A stretch of 25,034 nucleotides of DNA from JBCBDX01 sp039815825 (GTDB taxonomy: Bacteria; Pseudomonadota; Alphaproteobacteria; Rhizobiales; Rhizobiaceae): assembly GCA_039815825.1 (NCBI GenBank), contig JBCBYO010000042.1, forward strand, positions 1-25,034, given 5' to 3'. Numbering within the stretch: the first letter of the stretch is position 1; each line of letters opens with the position of its first letter. A program made the position numbers and the translations under genes. Below, in pieces: positions 7,709 to 14,939 of this stretch. A model generated the notes under the pieces. The model did not search any database, was not told the DNA's origin, and saw only the letters and a program-made list of their open reading frames with translations.

Positions 7709-8809
7709 ATGGCAACAATCTCGCTATCAAGGCGCTTGCGCCGGACCCCCTTCTCAAGCGGCGTAGAGAACGCCGGTGTGGGTGGTTACACAGTCTATAA
7801 CCATATGTTGCTCCCAACTTACTTTGAAAGTCCGGAAGCTGATTATCATCATCTGAAGAACCATGTTCAAGTCTGGGATGTCGCCTGCGAGCGGCAAGTG
7901 GAGTTGCGTGGGCCTGATGCAACGCGGCTCATTCAGACGCTTACACCGCGTGATCTGCGTGGGATGCTCCCTGGCCAGTGTCTATATGTCCCGATCGTCG
8001 ATGAGACCGGCGGCATGTTGAACGACCCGGTTGCGGTAAAGCTGAGTGAGGAGCGCTATTGGATTTCTATCGCCGACTCCGATCTTTTGCTCTGGGTTAA
8101 AGCGATTGCGAACGCCTATCGATTGGAAGTCCTTGTCGATGAGCCCGATGTCAGCCCGCTCGCAATTCAGGGCCCCAAAGCTGATGACCTGGCCGCCCGT
8201 GTCTTTGGCGATGAAGTACGCGGTTTGCGCTTTTTTAGGTTCGGTATGTTTATGTTCGAAGGCCAACAAGTACTGATCGCTCGGTCTGGCTACTCCAAAC
8301 AGGGTGGATTTGAAATCTATGTCGAGGACAGCGACATTGGCATGCCGCTATGGACCGCGTTGTTTGACGCTGGTGAAGATCTGAATGTCCGCGCCGGATG
8401 TCCCAATTCGGCAGAACGTATCGAAGGCGGGCTTCTTAGCTATGGCAATGATATGACCCGCGAAAATACCCCTCATGAATGTGGGCTTGGTCGGTTCTGC
8501 AACACCGAAACGGCAATAGGTTGCATCGGCCGCGACGCTTTGCTTCGAGTGGCGAAGGACGGGCCGATAAGGCAGATCCGTGCTATCGAAATCAAGGAGC
8601 CAGTTGGGGTGTGCGATAGGGCGTGGCCCATCGTGGACAAGGGTAACCGAATTGGCCAAGTCACGTCAGCGGCTTGGTCACCAGATCATAATTGCACGGT
8701 TGCCATTGGCATGGTCCGCATGACGCACTGGGATCCAGGAACCGTTCTGCACGTTGATACGCCAAATGGCTTCGTCACTGGTACTGTTCGAGAAAGCTTC
8801 TGGACCTGA
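7709..8809 (+). CDS. dmdA: Dimethylsulfoniopropionate demethylase DmdA
   Basis: This 366-aa tetrahydrofolate-dependent methyltransferase of the GcvT fold transfers a methyl group from DMSP to THF, giving MMPA and 5-methyl-THF: the first step of the demethylation pathway. The N-terminus SRRLRRTPF...YTVYNHMLLPT, followed by YHHLKNHVQVWDVACERQVE, is the DmdA pattern rather than that of aminomethyltransferase or dimethylglycine dehydrogenase. So are ARSGYSKQGGFEIYVE and GCPNSAERIEGGLLSYGNDMT. Length matches (Pelagibacter DmdA is about 369 aa). The ATG at 7709 follows CAGGGA with a 7-base gap and is preferred to the GTG at 7688. It lies 48 bases after dmdB. No dmdC or DmdR-type regulator is in view. 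Confidence 0.9.
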   Translation: MATISLSRRLRRTPFSSGVENAGVGGYTVYNHMLLPTYFESPEADYHHLKNHVQVWDVACERQVELRGPDATRLIQTLTPRDLRGMLPGQCLYVPIVDETGGMLNDPVAVKLSEERYWISIADSDLLLWVKAIANAYRLEVLVDEPDVSPLAIQGPKADDLAARVFGDEVRGLRFFRFGMFMFEGQQVLIARSGYSKQGGFEIYVEDSDIGMPLWTALFDAGEDLNVRAGCPNSAERIEGGLLSYGNDMTRENTPHECGLGRFCNTETAIGCIGRDALLRVAKDGPIRQIRAIEIKEPVGVCDRAWPIVDKGNRIGQVTSAAWSPDHNCTVAIGMVRMTHWDPGTVLHVDTPNGFVTGTVRESFWT

Positions 8810-9049
8810 AACGCCGGCTTACTTCCTCCAAATGCGTAGCCAGACTATCCTCTGGCGCGCTGGCCGTAGCTGTCGTGTAAAGTGTGGTAACGGCGATGGC
8901 CGCGCTGGAAAGCCCTCAAATTACGCAGGGTCCATTAAGGTTACTAAAGGGTTGAAGTCCCAAAACGTTACAAGTCGTATATAAGCACACTCCGTACTAC
9001 GTGTCATGATGGCCGTATTCTTCGCAATGATTGCTCGAACACTACCATT

Positions 9050-9361
9050 GTGCAGCCGGAGACTGTTGTGTCTGTTTCAAGTTTGATCGAAAGACATCAT
9101 GCCATCACTGAGCAGTTGATCACTGCTATTAAGAATGATGATGAAGATGCGATCCGGGCTGCCGACAAATTTTTGTCTTGGAACTTGACGCAAATTCTCG
9201 CAGTGGAACCCGTCGACGGGGCGTCTAAGCTCATTTTGCTTGATTTTTTTCTAGATATGCTCAAGCCCAAAAGTGAGCGCAGCAGCATCGACAAGCAGAT
9301 TTGTAACCGCCTTCTTAGCATCTGTGAAAACACTGCCGGTGTTGATCTAGCAAACACGTGA
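9050..9361 (+). CDS. Uncharacterised 103-aa protein
   Basis: A helical, cytoplasmic-looking protein with no motif I recognise. It begins with GTG at 9050; an in-frame GTG at 9068 is an alternative start. The sequence opens with an amphipathic helix (SLIERHHAITEQLITAIKNDDEDAIRAADKFL), has a middle segment KLILLDFFLDMLKP, and ends in a second helix with two cysteines. The HHAITEQLITAI-type start resembles small alphaproteobacterial proteins of unknown function. It has no signal peptide or membrane segment. It lies 240 bases after dmdA on the same strand and converges with tcuB. Codon use and frame look coding, but no Shine-Dalgarno is obvious. Confidence 0.5.
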   Translation: MQPETVVSVSSLIERHHAITEQLITAIKNDDEDAIRAADKFLSWNLTQILAVEPVDGASKLILLDFFLDMLKPKSERSSIDKQICNRLLSICENTAGVDLANT

Positions 9362-9381
9362 CCGGAGAAATCGTTTAACGA

Positions 9382-9395
9382 CCGAAAGCGTTCGG
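9382..9395. terminator. Weak candidate bidirectional terminator
   Basis: CCGAA (9382-9386) and TTCGG (9391-9395) form a 5-bp stem with a 4-base loop between the converging 103-aa gene and tcuB. There is no clean U tract on either side, so this is weak; its position between convergent genes is the main support. Confidence 0.25.
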
Positions 9396-9404
9396 CCTGC
9401 TCTT

Positions 9405-10478
9405 CTAAGAAACCCTTACGCGCAAGCGTGAGGCATCTTTGGTAAGGGCTGCCATCCGGTAAAATCCGTGCGCCATTTTCGAGTATGGCGTGAGCAGAAA
9501 AAAGGCCAGCACCGTGCCGAGGTGTACAGGTAGAAGCCAAGCGACCGCACCGGTTCCGGTGGTTGCATAAAGCAGCAAGCCTGTCGCACTGACGGAGAAG
9601 AGCAACAATATAAATGCCATCTCACCGCCCCAAACCTTTGGCGCCCCGAGGTTTGGATCCGCCTTCGTCTTTAGCCAAGCCAGCCCGGCTGTGCCGGTGC
9701 ACAGTAAGATGCCGCCGGGTATACCAAAGAGCTTGGGCAGACTGAAAACTCCGTATGGCGCCTCCATGCCAAATACGTAGTGAAGCACCGTGCCGCTGGA
9801 GGTTGACGCGAAACACAGCAAAAAACCATATAGCGTTGCTCGGTGGAAATGACGGCGCGCATGGCTGAACCGATCCTCATCCTCAAAGTTGCAGCCATCG
9901 CCATGACCACCTTCCAGGTTCTTCATGCGACCCGCACTTAAGCAGGCAGACCAGATGTCCCTAAATGTCCACGGACCCCCGTCAACGACGCGCCAATAAT
10001 CGCGTATCGAAAGAGCAATAGCTAGCAGCGGTAGAAGAAACGCAGGTGCGAAAATGGCGACCATCACTGTGTGTGACATGTAGGCGTAAAACCCCTCCCC
10101 ACTTTCTGGTCTAAGCATCTGAGCAACGGCAAACAACAACGCAAATGCAAGAACCAAGGCGGTGCCAATTGCAACGCCGGACCTGTCAAAAAGAACGGCA
10201 AAACCGCGAGGCCACGCGAGTGATTTCCAGCTGTCCTGGCGCACTTCGGCCAATGCCTTTGGCAAATTCAGATCAAATTCATGTGGTGCCGTATATTGGC
10301 AAGCATAATAGCAACCACGACAATTGTGGCACAGGTTCGCAAGTTGGGTAATGTCGCCATCGGAAAACGAACGATCAGCGTGCATGGCGGGAAAGACGGA
10401 ACAATAGCCTTCACAGTAGCGACAAGCGTTGCAAATTTCTGCCTGTCGCCGTGCTTCATCGATCAAATTAGTTAGCAT
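9405..10478 (-). CDS. tcuB: Tricarballylate utilisation protein TcuB (iron-sulfur membrane protein)
   Basis: This 357-aa membrane electron carrier is thought to reoxidise the FADH2 of TcuA and pass electrons to the quinone pool. It begins with two ferredoxin-like clusters: C16, C19, C22, C26 (CNACRYCEGYC) and C50, C53, C56, C60 (CHNCRGCYYAC). About six hydrophobic segments follow, with several histidines (for example HARRHFHRATLYGF) that could bind haem. The ATG at 10478 has the Shine-Dalgarno GGGAGG about nine bases upstream and overlaps the tcuA 3' end by 11 bases; the extended start at 10502 is less likely. The family is sometimes labelled CitB in annotations; this is not the CitB response regulator. 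It forms an operon with tcuA. Confidence 0.88.
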   Translation of the reverse strand: MLTNLIDEARRQAEICNACRYCEGYCSVFPAMHADRSFSDGDITQLANLCHNCRGCYYACQYTAPHEFDLNLPKALAEVRQDSWKSLAWPRGFAVLFDRSGVAIGTALVLAFALLFAVAQMLRPESGEGFYAYMSHTVMVAIFAPAFLLPLLAIALSIRDYWRVVDGGPWTFRDIWSACLSAGRMKNLEGGHGDGCNFEDEDRFSHARRHFHRATLYGFLLCFASTSSGTVLHYVFGMEAPYGVFSLPKLFGIPGGILLCTGTAGLAWLKTKADPNLGAPKVWGGEMAFILLLFSVSATGLLLYATTGTGAVAWLLPVHLGTVLAFFLLTPYSKMAHGFYRMAALTKDASRLRVRVS

Positions 10479-11874
10479 ATGCCGCGGCCTCCCGACCCGC
10501 AATACGCCCGAAGACAGTGCCGATGGTCATACCAAAACCGGCGAGATATCCCTGACCCAAAATGGAACCAGCCATCGTCTCCCCGGCAGCCCACATATTC
10601 GCCACTGGTCGGTTGCCGATGGAACATTGAGCCTTCTCGTCGACTTTCAGGCCCAGATAGGTGAACGTCACACCGGTGCGCAGCGAGTAGCCGTAGAAGG
10701 GCGGTTCGGTAATTGGCCGGGCCCAATTGGTCTTTGGTGGATTTAGCCCCTCGGTGGCAACACCATCGAGTTCCGTCGGATGAAAGTTCGACGTGTCCTG
10801 ACATGCTGCATTGAACTCATCGACAGTCTCCCGCAATTGAGCAACGGGTAGGCCCATCTTTTCGCCGAGCTCTTCCAATGTATCGGCTTTAATGGGCGGA
10901 AAAACGGATGGCATGAATAGGTTCAACGATTTGGCGTCGATGATCACATAGCCCACTTGATCGGGCTGTTCGGCGACAAGGCGCCCCCAAATGGCATATC
11001 GTTTTGGCCAAACATCTTCGCCTTCATCGTAGAAACGTTTGCCAAATTTGTTGACGACGATTGAGAAGGGCACACAGTCGAGGCGCGTAACAATACCGCC
11101 ATCATATTTTGGAGCTCGGCCGTCGATGGCGACCGCATGGCATTGTGTTGGATCGCCCACCTGTTCAACGCCCTGGTCAAGCAGGTCGGCCAGTACGACG
11201 CCGCGATTGTACGGGGTGCCCCGGATCAGAAAATTCTGCGCAGCAGGCCCCCACGCTCGGGTCAGCCAATCAATGTCGGCCTGAAAGCCGCCGGAAGCCA
11301 CCACCACCGCTTTGGGCGAAACCTGACGAACTTCATTATCACCGGCCGTGTAGTCAACGCGCGTTATGAAGTTCTCTTCCATTTCAAGGTGTGTGACCGC
11401 TGCATTGTAATGCACTTCGATGCCAAGCTTTTCGGCTGTTCGGTAGTACGCGTTAACAAGGCCCTTGCCGCCACCCAAAAAGAATGCATTGGTGCGCGCA
11501 AGTGACAATGTTCCTGAAAGGGATGGTTGGAAACGAACACCATGCGCTTCCATCCATGGTAGGCACTCTTCTGATGATCGGATGGCAAGGCGAGCGAGCA
11601 CCTCATCAGTTTTACCGCCGGTGACTTTCAAAAGATCATCAAAATACTCTTCTTCATCGTAGCTTTCGATCAATGGACCGAGAGGGCCGGAATGCATGCA
11701 ACGGAAATTTCGGGTGTGGCGTGAATTGCCGCCACGATAGGCTTTGGGTGCTGCTTCCAGTATCATGACACGAGCGCCGGCCTCTGCCGCTGTCATCGCG
11801 GCGCACAGGGCCGCATTTCCACCGCCAATGACAACGATATCGGGTGACTGGTCCATCAACACAAACTTTGACAT
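10468..11874 (-). CDS. tcuA: FAD-dependent tricarballylate dehydrogenase TcuA
   Basis: This 468-aa flavoprotein of the fumarate reductase/succinate dehydrogenase flavoprotein group is predicted to oxidise tricarballylate to cis-aconitate. The N-terminal FAD site reads DIVVIGGGNAALCAA (12-26), followed by an acidic strand end and the RGGNSRHTRNFRC segment typical of TcuA. The C-terminal FAD segment is NMWAAGETMAG...GQGYLAGFGMTIGTVFGRIAG. The start at 11874 (ATG, MSKFVLMD) is chosen; an earlier TTG at 11883 extends it by three residues. The gene is divergent from gntR, with a 28-base inverted-repeat operator exactly midway (22 bases from each start codon). Together with TcuB and the tricarboxylate transporter downstream, the locus points to tricarballylate or aconitate use. 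Confidence 0.88.
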   Translation of the reverse strand: MSKFVLMDQSPDIVVIGGGNAALCAAMTAAEAGARVMILEAAPKAYRGGNSRHTRNFRCMHSGPLGPLIESYDEEEYFDDLLKVTGGKTDEVLARLAIRSSEECLPWMEAHGVRFQPSLSGTLSLARTNAFFLGGGKGLVNAYYRTAEKLGIEVHYNAAVTHLEMEENFITRVDYTAGDNEVRQVSPKAVVVASGGFQADIDWLTRAWGPAAQNFLIRGTPYNRGVVLADLLDQGVEQVGDPTQCHAVAIDGRAPKYDGGIVTRLDCVPFSIVVNKFGKRFYDEGEDVWPKRYAIWGRLVAEQPDQVGYVIIDAKSLNLFMPSVFPPIKADTLEELGEKMGLPVAQLRETVDEFNAACQDTSNFHPTELDGVATEGLNPPKTNWARPITEPPFYGYSLRTGVTFTYLGLKVDEKAQCSIGNRPVANMWAAGETMAGSILGQGYLAGFGMTIGTVFGRIAGREAAAYAN

Positions 11875-11891
11875 GAATTCCAACTTGAGAT

Positions 11892-11919
11892 ATTATTGTA
11901 TCCATTCGTATACAATAAT
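11892..11919. promoter_or_regulatory. Predicted GntR operator in the tcuA-gntR divergent promoter
   Basis: ATTATTGTAT (11892-11901) is the exact reverse complement of ATACAATAAT (11910-11919), with an 8-base centre. The core is TTGTATCCATTCGTATACAA (11896-11915). AT-rich TTGTAT/ATACAA arms are typical of operators for FCD-type GntR regulators, and the adjacent gene encodes one. The site is equidistant from the tcuA and gntR starts, so it could repress both. A near-identical core occurs at 20456-20475. Confidence 0.7.
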
Positions 11920-11936
11920 CAAGGCCGAAGTCTTCG

Positions 11937-12581
11937 ATGGATAAAAAGCCGGTACAATCAAGCGGTGAGTTGGCCTATGAGGCTTTGATAACAGCCCTGC
12001 GAAAAGGGACCTATGCGCCCGGTGATCGGCTTCGCGAGGAGGAGGTTGGCGAAAGGCTCGGCCTGTCTCGCACACCGGTCCGCGAGGCGCTGCGACGCCT
12101 GGAGGCGCACGGTATTGTCGAGCATCGGCCACGCATTGGTGCTGTCATACGCACGTTGAACCACACCGAAATCGTCGAATTCTATGAGATGCGGATCGTT
12201 TTGGAACGAACCGCTGCGCAAATGGCTGCGCAACATGGCGCGCAGGCGGAGTTTGATGCGCTTATCTCTTTGAATGCGGCAATAGAACGAGAACGGGAGG
12301 ATCCGGTCCAAAGTTCGGTGATCAACCAAGACTTCCATCGCCACATCTATCTGGCAGGGCGCAATCGCTTTCTTCTCGACGCGGCGCGCGCCCTCAACAA
12401 CTCAATGCTTCTGATCGGTCCGACAACTTACACCGACCCCAAGCGGGTGGATGTGGTCGTCAATGAGCACAACAACATCATCAAAGCGCTGTCTGCACGC
12501 GATGCTGATGCGGCCGGTGCAGCCGCCGAAGCGCATTTGCAGAACTCCCTACGCTATCGATTGGAGCATCAATCAGAATGA
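11937..12581 (+). CDS. GntR-family transcriptional regulator, FadR/FCD subfamily
   Basis: A 214-aa DNA-binding regulator. The winged helix-turn-helix spans about residues 8-72, with the typical LREEEVGERLGLSRTPVREALRRLEAHG. It is followed by an all-helical FCD ligand-binding domain. Metal or ligand-binding positions of that domain are visible: D132 and H136 (QDFHRHIY), H178 (NEHNN) and H200 (AEAHLQNSL). It likely senses a carboxylate such as tricarballylate or aconitate and controls tcuAB, itself and abrB. The stop overlaps the next start (ATGA), so it forms an operon with the AbrB-type membrane protein. Confidence 0.92.
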   Translation: MDKKPVQSSGELAYEALITALRKGTYAPGDRLREEEVGERLGLSRTPVREALRRLEAHGIVEHRPRIGAVIRTLNHTEIVEFYEMRIVLERTAAQMAAQHGAQAEFDALISLNAAIEREREDPVQSSVINQDFHRHIYLAGRNRFLLDAARALNNSMLLIGPTTYTDPKRVDVVVNEHNNIIKALSARDADAAGAAAEAHLQNSLRYRLEHQSE

Positions 12582-13615
12582 TCCAAGTGTTGAGCACCTT
12601 CCTGGTCGGCGGTGTGGGCGTACTCGTGTTTCACGCACTTGAACTGCCCTTGCCCTGGTTGCTCGGCCCCATTTTCGCATGCCTGTTTGCAGCGCTCGCG
12701 GGAATGCCGATGCGGGGGATAAAAGTGCTCAACGATTCCATGCGCACAATATTGGGCGTCGCCGTCGGGGCAACACTCACGCCGGCTGTGTTGGCGACAT
12801 TCCCATCCATGCTACCGACATTGCTTATGGTCCCACTGATGATTGTTTGTATCGGTATGATCGGCGTGCCGTATTTCAGGCGCTTGTGGGGTTATGATTT
12901 TCCAACCGCCTATTACTCAGCAATGCCCGGTGGATTGCAGGACATGTTGCTTTTTGGAGAAGAAGCAGGCGGCAATGTTCGCACTTTAAGTCTTGTGCAT
13001 GCGACACGAGTGCTCATCATCGTGGCCGCGCTTCCGTTTCTTTTGAAAGGAATTTGGGACGCCGATTTGACCAACCCGCCCGGCGTTCCCGCCACCACCA
13101 TCCCAATTCATGAACTTGGCATCATGGTTGTTTGCGCTTTCGCCGGTTGGCGGATCGCCAAACGATTGGGAATGTTCGGTGCTTCCATACTGGGCCCATT
13201 GATCCTGACCGGATTGGTGGCAAGCCTTGGCGGCCTGCAAAACAGGCCACCCGCTGAAGCTATATGGGCGGCGCAATTCTTCATTGGGATGACGATAGGC
13301 GCAAAATATACCGGAATAACGGCGGCTGAGTTACGCCATGATGTGACAGCCGCGTTGGGTTTTTGCGTGATACTTGTGCTTTTAACGATCGCTTTCGTTG
13401 AAATTATCTACATGTTTGGCTTGGCCCCGGGCATGGAGACATTGCTTGCATTTGCGCCCGGTGGACAAGCCGAGCTGACAGTTCTGGCGCTGATTGTCGG
13501 CGCGGATGTAGCGTTTGTTGTAGCCCACCACGTTCTGCGGATTTTCGTTGTTATTCTGGGAGCGCCACTCGCGGCCGCGTTTTTTGCACCCCCAGTGCAA
13601 AAGTCCACACAATAA
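12578..13615 (+). CDS. AbrB-family (COG3180) integral membrane protein
   Basis: This 345-aa very hydrophobic protein has about ten predicted membrane segments and an internal duplication. Each half carries PWLLGP/GASILGPL- and GG-rich motifs (SAMPGGLQDM near 113-122, AFAPGGQAEL near 285-295). The family is often mislabelled 'AbrB transcriptional regulator' or 'ammonia monooxygenase' but is a putative transporter of unknown substrate. Its start overlaps the gntR stop, and it is divergent from tcuAB. It may therefore move a substrate or by-product of the tricarboxylate pathway, in addition to the Tct system. There is no DNA-binding domain. Confidence 0.85.
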   Translation: MIQVLSTFLVGGVGVLVFHALELPLPWLLGPIFACLFAALAGMPMRGIKVLNDSMRTILGVAVGATLTPAVLATFPSMLPTLLMVPLMIVCIGMIGVPYFRRLWGYDFPTAYYSAMPGGLQDMLLFGEEAGGNVRTLSLVHATRVLIIVAALPFLLKGIWDADLTNPPGVPATTIPIHELGIMVVCAFAGWRIAKRLGMFGASILGPLILTGLVASLGGLQNRPPAEAIWAAQFFIGMTIGAKYTGITAAELRHDVTAALGFCVILVLLTIAFVEIIYMFGLAPGMETLLAFAPGGQAELTVLALIVGADVAFVVAHHVLRIFVVILGAPLAAAFFAPPVQKSTQ

Positions 13616-13626
13616 GGAACTGCCTC

Positions 13627-13854
13627 ATGGAGAACCGGGAACTGATCAAAGACTTGGTGACTTGGATCGCAAAGGAACCACGCCGCTACGAAGATGTCAT
13701 GGATGCTTGGCGTACATCATGTCCACGCCTACCCATTTGGGAGGACGCGGTTGAATTTGGGTTCATTGAGCGGGCGCAAGGCGAAGATGGGACAACCATC
13801 GTGCGCGCGACCGAAACCGGCCGGGCGTTCCTGCTTTCACTTAACGCAAGTTGA
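13627..13854 (+). CDS. Small conserved protein (75 aa), possible winged-helix fold
   Basis: A short soluble protein, not assigned to a named family. It starts at ATG 13627 after a good Shine-Dalgarno (AAGGA, 8-base gap) and follows the AbrB-type gene by 11 bases. The middle (YEDVMDAWRTSCPRLPIWEDAVEFGFIERAQ) and end (IVRATETGRAFL) look like the recognition helix and wing of a small winged-helix protein. Proteins of this type are common next to metabolic genes in Alpha- and Betaproteobacteria, usually left as hypothetical. It could be a small regulator or an RNA-binding accessory; the sequence does not say. It converges with the PrpF-like gene. Confidence 0.8.
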   Translation: MENRELIKDLVTWIAKEPRRYEDVMDAWRTSCPRLPIWEDAVEFGFIERAQGEDGTTIVRATETGRAFLLSLNAS

Positions 13855-13858
13855 ATCA

Positions 13859-14926
13859 CTATCCGTGAACGTGAACATCGCCTGACATTAGTTTGCGCGC
13901 TGTTCGCAAAAGGCCCGCCGAATTCAAGTCGAACGTCCCCCCTTCCAGCGACACATCCATAACAACTTCGATCATTCCGCTCGGATGCTCCAGTCTTAAA
14001 GTGGCGGGATTTCCTGGTGGTAAGTCGACCAGACCTTCGGCAACCGTCCCCGGCGCAATCAGGCATGAACCTGTGCAGATCGAGCCAGTGACCGCAAATG
14101 ACGGGTGCGTCGTCCAAGGCATGAAATAGCGCGCGGCAATCGCCCCACCTTGCTGGGGTTTTGCGAGCAGCGCAAACTTTGGCACGACCGAAGAAGCCAC
14201 ATTTTCAAAGCCCATTGCCTCTCCGGCTTTGATCCGGATAGGTTCGAAACGCTCAAAAAGCGCCTTGTTTTCGTCCAGCTCTTCACGGCTCTCATACCCG
14301 GTAATGCCGAAGTCCGAAGCGCGCCCGATGACCATTGGCATGGCCACATCGATGCAGGTCACGTCATAACCGTCTATGTTGTCGATTGGACTTCCAGTCG
14401 GAAAGAGCGCACCGGTTTTTGAGCCAATAACATTCATAAAGTTCAAAACAACCGGCGCTGCTGATCCAGGAACGCCACTAATGGTGGCATCGCCCTCATA
14501 GTTGACGCGCCCACCTGGTGTCTGAACGGTGGCCTCGACCCGCGCGCCTGTATTGACGCTTCTTATTTTGATGTTGGTCTCGTCGCCGTTTGGATCAATC
14601 AAACCCATTTCAACCGCAGCCGGACCGACCCCGGCGAGAATGTTGCCGCATGTCGGTGAGAAGTCGACCTCCTTCTTTTCCACCGCAACCTGCGCGAAGA
14701 AATAGTCGATATCGGCCCAGTCATCGTCCGAGCGCGATAGCATGGCGACTTTCGTGGTCACGGCATTACCACCGCCAATGCCGTCGATGTTAAGTGGGTG
14801 GCCAGCCCCAACGGCGGCGATGAGAACCCGCGCCAAAGCCTCGCGATCTTCTGGCAAATCGGCGCGGTTGAAATATGGTCCGCGTGATGTGCCGCCGCGC
14901 ATAAAAATGCATGGGATCCCTGACAT
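13859..14926 (-). CDS. PrpF/GalD-type isomerase (4-oxalomesaconate tautomerase or aconitate isomerase)
   Basis: This 355-aa protein of the diaminopimelate-epimerase-like PrpF family moves a proton or double bond in substituted aconitates. The catalytic lysine and cysteine expected for PrpF appear as K59 (AVTTKVAM) and C93 (TCGNILAGVGP), 34 residues apart as in PrpF. The start RGGTSRGPYF and the late segment GSICTGSCLIAPGT are also typical. Relatives act on 2-methylaconitate (PrpF) or 4-oxalomesaconate (GalD). Here, with tcuAB and a tricarboxylate transporter, an aconitate-type substrate is more likely than gallate, but this is inference. A Shine-Dalgarno (AAGGAAG) overlaps the stop of the fused permease, so they share a transcript. 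Confidence 0.85.
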   Translation of the reverse strand: MSGIPCIFMRGGTSRGPYFNRADLPEDREALARVLIAAVGAGHPLNIDGIGGGNAVTTKVAMLSRSDDDWADIDYFFAQVAVEKKEVDFSPTCGNILAGVGPAAVEMGLIDPNGDETNIKIRSVNTGARVEATVQTPGGRVNYEGDATISGVPGSAAPVVLNFMNVIGSKTGALFPTGSPIDNIDGYDVTCIDVAMPMVIGRASDFGITGYESREELDENKALFERFEPIRIKAGEAMGFENVASSVVPKFALLAKPQQGGAIAARYFMPWTTHPSFAVTGSICTGSCLIAPGTVAEGLVDLPPGNPATLRLEHPSGMIEVVMDVSLEGGTFDLNSAGLLRTARKLMSGDVHVHG

Positions 14927-14939
14927 CGTCTTGTCTTCC

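Noticed and set aside
7709..8809. Glycine cleavage T-protein (GcvT) as the identity of this gene
   Set aside because: The fold is shared, but the N-terminus and the WDVACERQVE and GCPNSAERIEGG segments follow DmdA, no gcvH or gcvP is nearby, and the neighbours are other DMSP pathway genes.
12578..13615. AbrB-type transcription factor
   Set aside because: The protein is almost entirely membrane helices and has no DNA-binding domain; the shared name is an annotation coincidence.
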